Shown: positions 39,901 through 53,406 of the stretch, piece after piece
Position numbering within the stretch: position 1 is the stretch's first letter
How the letters are laid out: every line of letters begins with the position of its first letter
Translations under genes and position numbers: made by a program
Notes under the pieces: generated by a model
What the model was told of the DNA's origin: nothing
The model's input: only the letters and a program-made list of their open reading frames with translations
The model's database searches: none
Source of the DNA: Candidatus Kinetoplastibacterium desouzaii TCC079E
GTDB lineage: Bacteria > Pseudomonadota > Gammaproteobacteria > Burkholderiales > Burkholderiaceae_B
Assembly: GCF_000340795.1 (NCBI RefSeq)
Contig: NC_020294.1
Location: forward strand, 186,001 to 250,000
Direction: 5' to 3'
Length of the DNA stretch: 64,000 nucleotides

Positions 39901-40418
39901 AGGCACAATTTATTTGTGGTGTTTTAGTTAGCATTCGAAGTGTTATAACGCGTAGAGGTAAAATAGTAATTGCTTTATTAGATGATGCTACTAAACAATT
40001 GGAGGTTGCTATTTATGCTGAAATTTATTCTGAATATCGTGATTTTTTAAAAGAAGATAATCTTATAGCTATTAAAGGAATAGTTAGTAAAGATGATTAT
40101 TCTGGAAATATTAGAATAGTTGCAGAAAAGGTGCTTGATTTACAAGCGATTAGAATTCTTATGGCTAAATCTTTAGTTCTGCATATTAAAGATAATGTAA
40201 TAGATACTGCTAGTATTAGATCTATTATAGAAAAGCACAATTCATATATTAATAATAAAGAATCTTTAGTATCTATATTCGTGTTCTATGAGAACAATGT
40301 AAAAAAATTCTCTTGTAAAGTTAAATTAGGGGATCGCTGGATGGTTGTTATTACAGATAATTTATTATCTGAACTGAAAAATCTTATAGGTTCTGATTTT
40401 ATAGATATTGTTTATTAA
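36951..40418 (+). CDS. dnaE: DNA polymerase III alpha subunit
   Basis: DnaE is the replicative polymerase. The 1,155-residue protein has the PHP domain first, FVHLRVHSEYS (11-21), the polymerase palm with GPGRGSGAGSLVAYSLGIT and MPDFDIDFCPDNRDR (catalytic Asp pair near 403-405) and KFDFLGLRNLTVL (third Asp near 560), the fingers, helix-hairpin-helix (GLGAIKGVGKSA), and an OB fold. Length matches E. coli (1,160). It is of the DnaE type without proofreading domain, so a separate dnaQ is expected. Confidence 0.98.
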   Translation: MLENSKKSVSFVHLRVHSEYSIVDGLIKINDLVDGVIKLKQPAVALTDLSNLFGALKFYKYSRSRGIKPVIGCDVWLSNDEDKSKPHRILILVRNNAGYLNLCNLITKSYLTNQTDGRVEIRKEWLVSQEGLIILSGGIHGDVGHALRSGRKDLALSLIKQWKFMFPDSYYIEIQRSGLSEEEEYIQLVVPISSDENIPIVATHPVEFLEKSHFKSHEVRVCIADGKHLTDVNKNHFFTEKQYLLSSEEMIDLFADIPSALSNSIEIAKRCNINLQIGKPMLPNFEVRDDISLEFYLKQLSSSGLTKKLNSIYPESNDEFKSIYYERLDKECKTIIQMGFAGYFLIVQDFINWAKNNGVPVGPGRGSGAGSLVAYSLGITDLDPIKYDLLFERFLNPERVSMPDFDIDFCPDNRDRVIDYVKNKYGSDSVSQIVTFGTFGAKAVIRDVGRVLGLPYSLCDSLSKLIPFNPVDQWSLERVINSEPSFKSRYNQEEEVKNLVDLAMPLEGLVRNVGMHAGGVLIAPGKLTDFCPLYCQPGQETSIVSQFDKDDVELAGLVKFDFLGLRNLTVLDWAVRYVRSFNKDEKDFDLANLELDDKLTYNLLCNGNTTAVFQLESKGMKDLLKRLKPNTFEDIIAVLALYRPGPLESGMVNDFVNRKHGLSTINYFHPILESILKSTYGVIVYQEQVMLISQVVGGYSLGGADLLRRAMGKKDPEEMSRHRVLFEKGAVNKGYSPHLAIKLFDLMEKFAGYGFNKSHSAAYALIAYQTAWLKAHYPSEFFAASMSSDMDDTDKIKVLFNDAKNNSIDILPPDINLSNFRFEPINSHSIRYGLGAIKGVGKSAIEEIVKIRELAGNFKSLFDFCYRASKIINRRSIESLVKSGAFDSLDPNRAFLFSSLDIAINAADQKQRNRNQSSLFDSAEEAVVDVSIKDSVINWDLHKKLIEEKSALGYYFSDHLFNCWGKEIRRAMPKKLIDVEPHAKAQFICGVLVSIRSVITRRGKIVIALLDDATKQLEVAIYAEIYSEYRDFLKEDNLIAIKGIVSKDDYSGNIRIVAEKVLDLQAIRILMAKSLVLHIKDNVIDTASIRSIIEKHNSYINNKESLVSIFVFYENNVKKFSCKVKLGDRWMVVITDNLLSELKNLIGSDFIDIVY

Positions 40419-40777
40419 ATAAAGTTAATTAGTGTGCTTATATTGAGTGATTATTAAATTTATTAGTATGTTTGTTAATAAATTTTTCTTAGTAATAATT
40501 AATTTTAATTAAGTGTTTGTATTGTTTAAATAGTTTTTTATTAAAAACTTTTACATTATGAGTCTTTAATATAGTTTAATGTGTTTATAAACATATCATT
40601 TATATTTGTTTATAATTCAAAATTTTTCAATAAAAATAGAATGTTAACTTTTCTCTTTATTATGACATATCCAAGACGAAACAAGTTTTTCATTTTTTGT
40701 TAAAATGTGTTTGTATATTGATTCTTGACTAAAGTTATAATTTTATAATTAATTTTTTAAATTAGAGAGAGATATTT
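40419..40777. other. 359-bp A/T-rich spacer
   Basis: Between dnaE and msbA. I see no RNA gene. TTGACT near 40726 followed by TATAAT-like sequence may be the msbA promoter, but the spacing is not good enough to call. Confidence 0.4.
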
Positions 40778-42544
40778 TTGCAATTTTACAATCAATCTAA
40801 ATATAGCGATCAGAGAAGAGCTGGAAATTTATTTCTAAGAGTTTGTGGTGATGTGAAAAAATATTGGTTGATAATATCTGTGGCTATAGTTTTGATGGTT
40901 TTAGCTGCTGCTACTCAGCCAGCATTAGCGCTTATTATGAAACCTCTTTTAGATAAGGGATTCTCTGGAGATTATTCTAATTGGTTTTTTATTCCATTCT
41001 TATTATTTATTTTAGCTGTAATTAGGAGTGTTTGTAACTTTTGTAGTTCTTATTTGTTTGCTCTTATATCAAATAATATATTATTTGATATAAGAGCAAA
41101 CATGTTTGAAAAATTGCTTGGTTTGCCTGATAAGCATTATGCAAATAGCAATCATAGCAGGTTATTAAATAAATTTACTATAGATGCAAATAATATTACA
41201 AATTCAGTTAATGAGGTAATAATTGTTTTAATTCGTGAGAGCACTATATTGTTGGCGTTATTAGTGGTTTTATTTTATCTATCATGGCTATTGACCTCAA
41301 TTGTTATAATTATGTTACCTATCATGGTAATTGTAACAAGAGTTTTTATAAAACGCATAAAGAAAATAAGTCAAAACACTTTAGGAATGAATGCTGAATT
41401 GACTCGTGTCGTGAGTGGGGCTATAAAAGGTCAACGTGTTATTAAATTATTTAATGGTTATGATATAGAAAAAAATCGTTTTCATTTTATTAATAAAAAT
41501 TTACGAAATTTTGCTATGCGAGCTGCTATTGCTGATTCTGCATTATCTCCTATAATGCATCTGTGTGTTGCTTTATCTGTTGCTATTGTTATTTTCGTGG
41601 CTTTAAGTCAGGCTAATTTTAGCATGCTTACTGTTGGAGAGTTTGGTGCTTTTATAGCAGCTTTAGCTCAAATACCTGATCCAATGAGAAAATTGACCAA
41701 TATTACTGGCAAATTACAAAAGGCACTTGTTTCAGCTGAGAGTGTTTTTTCTCTGATTGATGCTAGGATTGAAAGCGACTTTGGGAATAATGTATCATCT
41801 TATGATATAAAAGGTGATATAGATTTTGTAAATGTTAATTTTAAATTTCCTGGCAATAAAGAATCTATAATAAAAAACGTTTCTTTCAGTATTAAGTCTG
41901 GGGATGTTGTAGCTTTAGTTGGGCGTTCTGGTAGTGGAAAGACCACTTTGGTAAATATGTTACCAAGATTTATTGATCCTGACGAAGGTAGTATTTTGCT
42001 AGATAAATGTGATATTAAGAATATGACCTTAAAATCATTAAGAGCTAATATTTCTTTTGTGGGTCAGGATGTAGTTTTATTTAATGATAGTATTTTTGCA
42101 AATATTTGTTATGGTTCTTCTATTAAGGTTACAGATAAAGATGTTGAGTCAGCTTTGGATGCTGTTAATTTACTAGATTTTGTCAAAAGTTTGCCTAAAG
42201 GGTTATATACCAATATTGGTGAAGATGCTTTGCGATTATCTGGAGGACAAAGGCAAAGATTGGCTATAGCAAGAGCATTTATTAAGAATTCTCCTATTAT
42301 TATACTAGATGAAGCAACATCTGCATTAGATAACGAGTCAGAGAGATATATTCAAGATTCATTAGAAAAACTAATGTCTGGTAGGACTACACTTATTATT
42401 GCTCATAGATTATCAACAGTAAGGAAAGTCGATTGTATATTTGTTATGGATTCAGGAACAATTATAGAACATGGTTCGCATCTAGAGCTTTTGCATAAAC
42501 ATGGGGTTTATGCCTCATTATATAGAATGCAATTTGATGATTGA
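40778..42544 (+). CDS. msbA: Lipid A export ATP-binding/permease MsbA
   Basis: MsbA flips lipid A-core across the inner membrane. The 588-residue half-transporter has a 6-helix membrane domain (about 25-320), Walker A GRSGSGKTT (about 381-389), signature LSGGQRQRLAIARA (about 487-500), and Walker B IIILDEATSALD. The start is TTG at 40778 with AGAGAGA just upstream; the next ATG is in the first membrane helix and would remove the N-terminus. The gene ends at TGA, directly abutting the rng stop on the other strand. Confidence 0.95.
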   Translation: MQFYNQSKYSDQRRAGNLFLRVCGDVKKYWLIISVAIVLMVLAAATQPALALIMKPLLDKGFSGDYSNWFFIPFLLFILAVIRSVCNFCSSYLFALISNNILFDIRANMFEKLLGLPDKHYANSNHSRLLNKFTIDANNITNSVNEVIIVLIRESTILLALLVVLFYLSWLLTSIVIIMLPIMVIVTRVFIKRIKKISQNTLGMNAELTRVVSGAIKGQRVIKLFNGYDIEKNRFHFINKNLRNFAMRAAIADSALSPIMHLCVALSVAIVIFVALSQANFSMLTVGEFGAFIAALAQIPDPMRKLTNITGKLQKALVSAESVFSLIDARIESDFGNNVSSYDIKGDIDFVNVNFKFPGNKESIIKNVSFSIKSGDVVALVGRSGSGKTTLVNMLPRFIDPDEGSILLDKCDIKNMTLKSLRANISFVGQDVVLFNDSIFANICYGSSIKVTDKDVESALDAVNLLDFVKSLPKGLYTNIGEDALRLSGGQRQRLAIARAFIKNSPIIILDEATSALDNESERYIQDSLEKLMSGRTTLIIAHRLSTVRKVDCIFVMDSGTIIEHGSHLELLHKHGVYASLYRMQFDD

Positions 42545-44020
42545 TCATAATAAAACTATATCATATTCTTCTTGATTGTACCTATTCTCAACTATTAGAG
42601 ATACAGGTTTTTTTATTTGGTCGCACAAGTTAGACAAATGGTGATTTTCTTCTAAAAACATATCTATTATTTTCTGAGATGCTATTATTTTAAATTCTTT
42701 TGGATTAAATTGTTTTGATTCTTGTAATATTTCCCTGAGAATTTCATAACAAATTGTTCGTGTGGTTTTAATCATGCCATTAGAATTACAAACATTACAA
42801 GGTTCGCATAGCTTGCTTATTAAAGAATCTCTAGTTCTTTTTCTTGTCATTTCTATTAATCCAAGTTTACTAAAATCACCTATGGTTGTTTTTGTTCTGT
42901 CTTTAGATATAGATTTCTTTAGTTCGTTAAGAACTGCATTTTTATGATATTGATCATCCATATCTATAAAATCTATTATTATTATTCCACCAAGGTTTCT
43001 TAAGCGTAATTGTCTAGCTATAGCATTAGTTGCTTCAAGATTGGTTTTGAAAATAGTTTCTTTGAAATTTTTCCCTCCTATAAATCCTCCGGTATTTACG
43101 TCTATTGTGGTTAGGGCTTCAGTTTGTTCTATTATGAGATAGCCTCCAGATTTTAATTTTACCTTTTTGGACAAAGCAGTATCAATTTCCTGGTCTATAT
43201 TGGCTATTTCAAATATTGCTCTTTCTTCTCCATAATATTGGATTTTATGTTGTATGGAAGGGTTGAAAATTTTCGACCATTCTATAAGTTTTGTTGTTGT
43301 CTGTTTGGAGTCTATTTTTATTGTTTTAGTATTTGATGTTACTATGTCTCTCATAACTCTTTGAGCTAGATCTAAATCTTGATATATTATAGATGGCGCA
43401 TTGTGGCATTTAGTAGATGCTATTATTCTATTCCAAAGAGTGTTTAAATATTTTAAATCTATTAATATATCCTCGTTTGTGGCGTTTTCTGCCTGGGTTC
43501 TTGCTATAAATCCTCCTTTCTGGCCTGTTGTTAGAGATTGTATTTTTATTTTTAATGCTTCTCTATCTTCTTCGTTTTGAATTTTTTGAGATATTCCTAT
43601 ATGGCAAATATCTAGAGGCATGTATACCAATATTCTTCCAGCTATACTTAATTGTGTTGATAAGCGAGCTCCTTTTGTTCCTATTTGATCTTTTATTACT
43701 TGAGTAAGAATATGTTGCCCAGCAAATATTAATTTTTCTATTGGAATAGTAGTATTTGTTTGAGATTTTTCATTGCGATTTTCTCGTAAATCAGAAACAT
43801 GAATAAAGGCAGAACGGTCTAATCCAATATCAACAAAAGCACTTTGTAATCCAGGTAGTATTCTTAATACTTTTCCTAGGAATATATTTCCCACCATGCT
43901 TTGTTGTATGTTATGTTCGATGTGTAGTTCTTGAACTACTCCATTTTCAAGTAAAGCAACTCTTGTTTCAAAATTAGTTGCGTTGATAAGAATATCTTCA
44001 TTTATAAGGCTAGGAGGCAT
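42545..44020 (-). CDS. rng: Ribonuclease G
   Basis: RNase G processes the 5' end of 16S rRNA and degrades some mRNAs. The 491-residue protein has an N-terminal S1 domain (about 40-130: GNIFLGKVLRILPGLQSAFVDIGL), the RNase E/G catalytic fold with TTIDVNTGGF (Asp near 303) and IIIDFIDMDD (Asp near 346), and the zinc-link CEPCNVC (about 404-410). It lacks the RNase E scaffold tail, as expected. Its start lies 48 bases from the second rrn repeat, whose minus-strand -10 candidate may drive it. In relatives it follows maf and rlmH; here the rrn operon lies between. Confidence 0.96.
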   Translation of the reverse strand: MPPSLINEDILINATNFETRVALLENGVVQELHIEHNIQQSMVGNIFLGKVLRILPGLQSAFVDIGLDRSAFIHVSDLRENRNEKSQTNTTIPIEKLIFAGQHILTQVIKDQIGTKGARLSTQLSIAGRILVYMPLDICHIGISQKIQNEEDREALKIKIQSLTTGQKGGFIARTQAENATNEDILIDLKYLNTLWNRIIASTKCHNAPSIIYQDLDLAQRVMRDIVTSNTKTIKIDSKQTTTKLIEWSKIFNPSIQHKIQYYGEERAIFEIANIDQEIDTALSKKVKLKSGGYLIIEQTEALTTIDVNTGGFIGGKNFKETIFKTNLEATNAIARQLRLRNLGGIIIIDFIDMDDQYHKNAVLNELKKSISKDRTKTTIGDFSKLGLIEMTRKRTRDSLISKLCEPCNVCNSNGMIKTTRTICYEILREILQESKQFNPKEFKIIASQKIIDMFLEENHHLSNLCDQIKKPVSLIVENRYNQEEYDIVLL

Positions 44021-44080
44021 GGTTTTTTTATCAGAATAGTGTATTATTATTTTATATAAATTAAATCAATCAAATTTAAC

Positions 44081-44086
44081 ATTATA
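44081..44086 (-). promoter_or_regulatory. Candidate -10 box facing rng
   Basis: TATAAT on the minus strand, identical to the one facing earP in copy 1 (4133-4138). The -35 is weak. Confidence 0.4.
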
Positions 44087-44094
44087 CTTTGTAA

Positions 44095-44124
44095 TGAAAT
44101 TATTGAAATATTTCAATAATTTCA
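44095..44124. promoter_or_regulatory. 30-bp perfect palindrome, copy 2
   Basis: Same palindrome as 4147-4176, here between the rng-facing -10 and the rrn -35. Confidence 0.6.
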
Positions 44125-44133
44125 AAATATTTC

Positions 44134-44162
44134 TTGACAGTGATCAATTTATAGAAGATAAT
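44134..44162 (+). promoter_or_regulatory. rRNA operon promoter, copy 2
   Basis: TTGACA, 17 bases, GATAAT, as in copy 1. Confidence 0.85.
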
Positions 44163-44196
44163 CACTTCTTCCTTCGCAAATAATTGTTTGTGATTG

Positions 44197-44208
44197 AGCT
44201 CTTTAACA
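44197..44208 (+). promoter_or_regulatory. rrn boxA, copy 2
   Basis: GCTCTTTAACA, as in copy 1 (4249-4260). Confidence 0.8.
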
Positions 44209-44390
44209 ACTGAACAACCGATAATTGTGAGTACTTGATGCTAGTTTTGAGACATATTTTATATGTCAGGCTAAAAAACACAAGTACTCATTAAAAAAAT
44301 AATTTTTTAGATTATGTCTAAAAACTCGTTTATTTTTTTGAGTAGCGACGTATTTTTCAATTTATTGAATTTACGTAATAACTAGAGATT

Positions 44391-45921
<1,531 letters not shown>

Positions 45922-46051
45922 AAGAGCTAAAGCTATGTATTAAGTGCTCACAATTATCGGTTGTTATTTAGCTGAGATTGGTAGTAAACAGGATTTGCAA
46001 CAGATTCTCCATTGTAATTTGTGCTTTAAGGTGCTAATTTAATATATGTAT

Positions 46052-46128
46052 GGGTCTGTAGCTCAGCTGGTTAGAGCACCGTCTTGATAAGGCGGGGGTC
46101 GTTGGTTCAAGTCCAACCAGACCCACCA
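46052..46128 (+). tRNA. tRNA-Ile (GAT anticodon), rrn spacer copy 2
   Basis: Identical to 6104-6180. Confidence 0.98.
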
Positions 46129-46156
46129 TTTCTTTGAGCAAGACCTTTAATAAATT

Positions 46157-46232
46157 GGGGGTGTAGCTCAGTTGGGAGAGCGCCTGCTTTGCAAGCAGGA
46201 GGTCATCGGTTCGATCCCGTTCACCTCCACCA
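46157..46232 (+). tRNA. tRNA-Ala (TGC anticodon), rrn spacer copy 2
   Basis: Identical to 6209-6284. Confidence 0.98.
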
Positions 46233-46464
46233 AAATCAAGTTAGAGTTTAATTTTTAGGCTTATTTTAAGCTTAAAAATTAAGCTTTATAAGCTAATTGT
46301 TCTTTAAAAATCTAGAAGAGACGCAACGAAATATTAACTATAGTTGTTTTTTGTAACTATAGTATTAGGGTTTTGATTGCATTATATTTTAAAGAGTAAA
46401 ATCTTTGGAATACTTATGAACAGCACAAACATATGTCAATATTTTTATAGCCTTTAGTGTTATA

Positions 46465-49345
<2,881 letters not shown>

Positions 49346-49485
49346 ATAACTCTACAGGTTATTAATCTGAGTGTATGTTATTAAGCTGTTCATGTTTTTA
49401 AGATTCTGAAAAGTATTTTTGAGTGTTTCTTCTATGATTATTTTATATTTGTTTATTTTATGATGATCAAATATAATACAGGTTA

Positions 49486-49602
49486 TGCCTGATGACTATA
49501 GCAAGGTGGACCCACTCCTTCCCATCCCGAACAGGACAGTTAAACGCCTTTGCGCCGATGATATTAGACATCTCGTCTGTGAAAGTAGGTTATCGTCAGG
49601 CT
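49486..49602 (+). rRNA. rrf: 5S ribosomal RNA, copy 2
   Basis: Same terminal helix and sequence as copy 1. Confidence 0.95.
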
Positions 49603-49609
49603 CTTATAT

Positions 49610-49641
49610 AATCCCCTACAGATTATTATTTGTAGGGGATT
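49610..49641. terminator. rrn terminator, copy 2
   Basis: Same 11-bp stem as 9662-9693, between 5S and the converging rlmH. Confidence 0.8.
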
Positions 49642-49671
49642 CTCTCTATATAAATCTATAAAAAATCAATA

Positions 49672-50136
49672 TTATATTCTATGATATGGGTGTTTGTTAA
49701 TTATACTCCAACATCTATATATTTGTTCAATTAGTAAAATTCTTACTATATGATGTGGAAATGTTAGAGATGATAGTTTTATCATTTTATGACATGTTTT
49801 TCTTATACTATCATCTAGTCCATCAGCACCACCTATAATAAAAGTTATAGGATATTCAGAAGATTTGATAATAAATTCTGTTAATTTTTGAGTGCTAAAA
49901 TCTTCTCCATGTTCATCAAGAGCTATTATTAAAGAATTTTTTGGTATAGCTAAAGATATTTTTTTTGCTTCATTTAAAATTATTTTTTTTATATTTTGAT
50001 TGCTTTTTCTATCTTCAGATTTAATTTCTTTTAGATCTATTTTGTAATTTTTTTGCAATCGTTTGGCGTAATCATGCCAAACGTTATCTACCCAAATTGG
50101 TATATTACTACCTACAGCTATAATAGTTATTTTCAT
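49672..50136 (-). CDS. rlmH: 23S rRNA pseudouridine-1915 methyltransferase
   Basis: RlmH is a SPOUT methyltransferase acting on pseudouridine 1915 of 23S rRNA in assembled ribosomes. The 154-residue protein begins MKITIIAVG and has the SPOUT knot: FIIGGADGLDDSIR and TFPHHIVRILLIEQIYRCWSI, ending HPYHRI, the family's terminal motif. The last codons (RI and stop) lie inside the rrn repeat but still match the family. It follows rsfS after 12 bases. Confidence 0.97.
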   Translation of the reverse strand: MKITIIAVGSNIPIWVDNVWHDYAKRLQKNYKIDLKEIKSEDRKSNQNIKKIILNEAKKISLAIPKNSLIIALDEHGEDFSTQKLTEFIIKSSEYPITFIIGGADGLDDSIRKTCHKMIKLSSLTFPHHIVRILLIEQIYRCWSIINKHPYHRI

Positions 50137-50148
50137 AAATAATTTGTT

Positions 50149-50487
50149 TTATAAAACATCATTATTTTCCCAAATATTTTCTATATCATAAAAATCTCTA
50201 ATATCTTTTTGCATGATATGAACTATTATATAGTTCATATCAACAATAACCCATTCTGCATTACTAATTCCTTCAATGTTTCTAGATGGTATAGAAGCAA
50301 AATCTTTTCTTATTTTAAATATTTTTTGTGCTATAGATCTAGCGTGTGTAGTAGACGTGGCTGTACTTATAATTATTTTGTCAAATATGGCTGTTAATCC
50401 TGAAGTATTTATTGTTTTTATATTTTGTGCTTTTGAATCATCTAATGTTTTAATAATTTTATTTTCTAATATGTTGATAATATTCAT
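50149..50487 (-). CDS. rsfS: Ribosomal silencing factor RsfS
   Basis: RsfS binds L14 and blocks subunit joining under starvation. The 112-residue protein matches the family: FDKIIISTATSTTHARSIAQ, EWVIVDMNYIIVHIMQ and DFYDIENIW. It lies in nadD-rsfS-rlmH order. Confidence 0.95.
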   Translation of the reverse strand: MNIINILENKIIKTLDDSKAQNIKTINTSGLTAIFDKIIISTATSTTHARSIAQKIFKIRKDFASIPSRNIEGISNAEWVIVDMNYIIVHIMQKDIRDFYDIENIWENNDVL

Positions 50488-50509
50488 AATGTAATTGAAA
50501 AGAATTTAT

Positions 50510-51097
50510 TTAATATATATTTTTTTGTTTTATGTATTCCAAAACATCTGGGTTTAAAAATCTATTTACAGGGATTGATTTTTTGATACATTCTCTTATA
50601 TAAGAAGATGATACATGTATTTTCTTTAATGGTAATACATGTATATGTTTATTAGTTTTTTTAATTCGTTTAATAATTCTTTTGATAAGCAAAAAAGGAT
50701 TATTATCTCTTTTTGCTATAGCTAAATCTACTTTTTTTATTATTTCTTTCCAATTATGCCAGCTATGAAAATTATTTATTTGATCAGATCCTAGTATTAA
50801 TATGTACTTATTAGTATCTGATATGGCGTTTATTGTGTCTATTGTGTAACTATTATTATCATTTCTTTCTATTTCAATGTTGTTGATTTTTATATTTTCA
50901 TAATCTTTAATGGCTAATGAAATCATATCAATTCTTTCAGAAGATGATGCATGTAATTTACCTTTTTGCCAAGGATTACCTGCAGGTATTAATTGTACTT
51001 CATCTAAGAATAGAAATTTTAAAGCAGTGATAGCTAAATTCACATGAGCAATGTGAATCGGGTCGAAGCTACCACCTAATAACCCGATTTTTTTCAC
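50510..51097 (-). CDS. nadD: Nicotinate-nucleotide adenylyltransferase
   Basis: NadD joins AMP to nicotinate mononucleotide in NAD synthesis. The GTG at 51097 overlaps the hemF stop as GTGA, with an AAGAGA Shine-Dalgarno 8 bases upstream; a TTG two codons earlier is the alternative. The 195-residue protein begins [21 protein letters not shown] with the adenylyltransferase HxxH-type GGSFDPxHxxH motif, and ends with the ISxSxIR-type [10 protein letters not shown]. hemF-nadD-rsfS-rlmH run together. Confidence 0.95.
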   Translation of the reverse strand: MKKIGLLGGSFDPIHIAHVNLAITALKFLFLDEVQLIPAGNPWQKGKLHASSSERIDMISLAIKDYENIKINNIEIERNDNNSYTIDTINAISDTNKYILILGSDQINNFHSWHNWKEIIKKVDLAIAKRDNNPFLLIKRIIKRIKKTNKHIHVLPLKKIHVSSSYIRECIKKSIPVNRFLNPDVLEYIKQKNIY

Positions 51098-51996
51098 AAC
51101 CAATCTCTTGGCTGTAGATATTGGCTTAGTAAAGACTCTGGACTATTTTCAGAAGGTTTATAGTTAAATTTCCATTTTACTTCTGGTGGCATTGATAATA
51201 ATATTGATTCACTTCTACCGCCTGATTGTAAACCAAAAGAAGTTCCTCTATCATATATTAGATTAAACTCTACATATCTACTTCTTCTATATAATTGAAA
51301 TTCTTTTTCTAATTCTCCATATTTGACATTACAGCGTTTTTCTACTATTGGTATGTAGGCTTCTGTAAAAGAATTTCCTACAGATTGAGTTACAAGAAAA
51401 GATGAATCAAAATTTGGTTCGCTTAGGTCATCGAAAAAAATGCCGCCTATGCCTCTATGTTCGTTTCTATGTTTTATAAAAAAATAATTATCACACCATG
51501 TTTTATATTTTTGATAATAATCATTACCAAAAGGTTTGAGAGAATCAAAACATATTTTATGAAAATGTTTAGCATCATCTTCAAAAACATAGTATGGAGT
51601 TAGATCCATGCCGCCACCAAACCAAAAAACGTTATTTCCTTTTTGATTAAAGGTTCTAATTAATCTAACATTCATATGTGTTGTAGGAACATAAGGATTT
51701 CTAGGATGTATCACTAAAGATACACCCATTGCATTCCAAGGCATACCATTTACATCTGGTCTTTTGTTGCTTGCTGATGGAGGTAATTTTTCACCAGTAA
51801 CACTGCTAAAAAGTACAGCTGCTCTTTCAAAAATATTGCCACCCTCTATTACTCGTGACAGTCCACCACCACCTTGGTTATGAGTCCATGAGTCAGATAA
51901 AAATTCTTTACCTTCTATTTTTTCCAGTATATTAACAATATTTTTTTGAAGATTGACAAAATAATTTTGTATTTCTATATCTGGATTTTTATTCAT
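51094..51996 (-). CDS. hemF: Oxygen-dependent coproporphyrinogen-III oxidase
   Basis: HemF oxidatively decarboxylates coproporphyrinogen III to protoporphyrinogen IX using oxygen. The 300-residue protein has [52 protein letters not shown] and [28 protein letters not shown], all family signatures. Length matches E. coli (299). It adds to hemC, hemD at 60159-61915 as the heme route. Use of the oxygen-dependent enzyme suggests an oxic niche. It overlaps nadD. Confidence 0.97.
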   Translation of the reverse strand: MNKNPDIEIQNYFVNLQKNIVNILEKIEGKEFLSDSWTHNQGGGGLSRVIEGGNIFERAAVLFSSVTGEKLPPSASNKRPDVNGMPWNAMGVSLVIHPRNPYVPTTHMNVRLIRTFNQKGNNVFWFGGGMDLTPYYVFEDDAKHFHKICFDSLKPFGNDYYQKYKTWCDNYFFIKHRNEHRGIGGIFFDDLSEPNFDSSFLVTQSVGNSFTEAYIPIVEKRCNVKYGELEKEFQLYRRSRYVEFNLIYDRGTSFGLQSGGRSESILLSMPPEVKWKFNYKPSENSPESLLSQYLQPRDWL

Positions 51997-52036
51997 AAAA
52001 TATTCCTTAATAAATTATTAATAACAAATTGATTGT

Positions 52037-53302
52037 TTATTTTAAAGATCTCCAACCTATATCAGATCTATATTGCATTCCATTAAAATGAATATTCGAT
52101 ATTGTTTTATATGCTTTTTCTCTTGCTATTCTTACTGAGTCTCCTAGCGTGGTTACACACAAAATTCTTCCACCGTCAGTTTTATATTTGCCGTCAGATA
52201 TCTTTGTCGCAGCATGAAATACTACGCAATCTTCTTTTTCATTAGGTATTCCATTGATAGTATCATCAGTTATAGGGTTGTCTGGATAGTTATCAGCAGC
52301 CAGTACAACTCCTAAAGCAACTCTTCTATCCCATATTATCTCTGTTTTATCTAAAGTTCCATGTAAAGCATTATCAATAATTTCAACGAAATCACTTTTC
52401 ATACGCATCATTATTGGTTGTGTTTCAGGGTCACCCAATCTACAATTGAACTCTAATGTTTTTATAGATCTTTCAGCATCACTTCCTGGTGATATCATTA
52501 CGCCAGCATATAAAAACCCCATGAAAGGTATGCCATCTTTAGCCATTCCTTGTATTGTTGGTATAATAATTTCTTTCATTATTCTATTATGAAGATCTGG
52601 TGTAACTATACTTGCCGGTGAATATGCTCCCATTCCACCTGTATTTGGTCCATTATCACCATCTTTTAGTCTCTTATGATCTTGACTGGTAGCCAATGGC
52701 ATTATATTTATTCCATCTGACATTACAATAAAAGAAGCTTCTTCTCCTGTTAGACATTCCTCTATAATGATTTTATCAAGTTTTTTTATGTCTAACATTT
52801 CTATTACTGCATCTTCAGCTTCTTTTATTGTAGAGGCAACTACTACTCCTTTGCCTGAAGCTAAGCCATCTGCTTTTATTACAATGGGGGCACCTTCTTT
52901 TCTTAAATATGATAAAGCTTCCTCTGTTTTAGAAAAAGTAGAGTATTTTGCAGTAGGTATTCCATGTCGAGACATAAAATCTTTAGCAAATTTTTTTGAA
53001 CTTTCTAATCTAGCCGCAGATTTTGTCGGTCCAAATATTCTTAAATCTCTATTCTGAAATTTATCCACTATTCCTTCGGCTAATGGAGCTTCTGGTCCTA
53101 CTATAGTTATATTGATATTTTCTTCTTCAGCAAAATTAGCTAATTCATCAATATTTGTTATAGGAATATTTTTTATATTATTAGAGTTAGATGTTCCTCC
53201 ATTTCCTGGTGCTACATATACTTGGGTTATTTTGGTAGATTGAGCAAGTTTCCATGCAATTGCATGTTCGCGTCCACCAGAACCAATTACTAATATTTTC
53301 AT
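52037..53302 (-). CDS. purD: Phosphoribosylamine-glycine ligase
   Basis: PurD (GAR synthetase) adds glycine to phosphoribosylamine in purine synthesis. The 421-residue protein begins MKILVIGSGGREHAIAWKLA, with KADGLASGKGVVVA (ATP-grasp) and FMGFLYAGVM, NCRLGDPETQPIM. Length and order are normal. It precedes hemF with 40 bases between. Confidence 0.97.
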   Translation of the reverse strand: MKILVIGSGGREHAIAWKLAQSTKITQVYVAPGNGGTSNSNNIKNIPITNIDELANFAEEENINITIVGPEAPLAEGIVDKFQNRDLRIFGPTKSAARLESSKKFAKDFMSRHGIPTAKYSTFSKTEEALSYLRKEGAPIVIKADGLASGKGVVVASTIKEAEDAVIEMLDIKKLDKIIIEECLTGEEASFIVMSDGINIMPLATSQDHKRLKDGDNGPNTGGMGAYSPASIVTPDLHNRIMKEIIIPTIQGMAKDGIPFMGFLYAGVMISPGSDAERSIKTLEFNCRLGDPETQPIMMRMKSDFVEIIDNALHGTLDKTEIIWDRRVALGVVLAADNYPDNPITDDTINGIPNEKEDCVVFHAATKISDGKYKTDGGRILCVTTLGDSVRIAREKAYKTISNIHFNGMQYRSDIGWRSLK

Positions 53303-53406
53303 TTTTAATTCACTTTATATGTATTATTTGACTGGTTATATGTCTTATTCTCTGATTGTTACTTTATTACTTAGAATATCAATTCTATACTAACTTTATT
53401 ATAACG

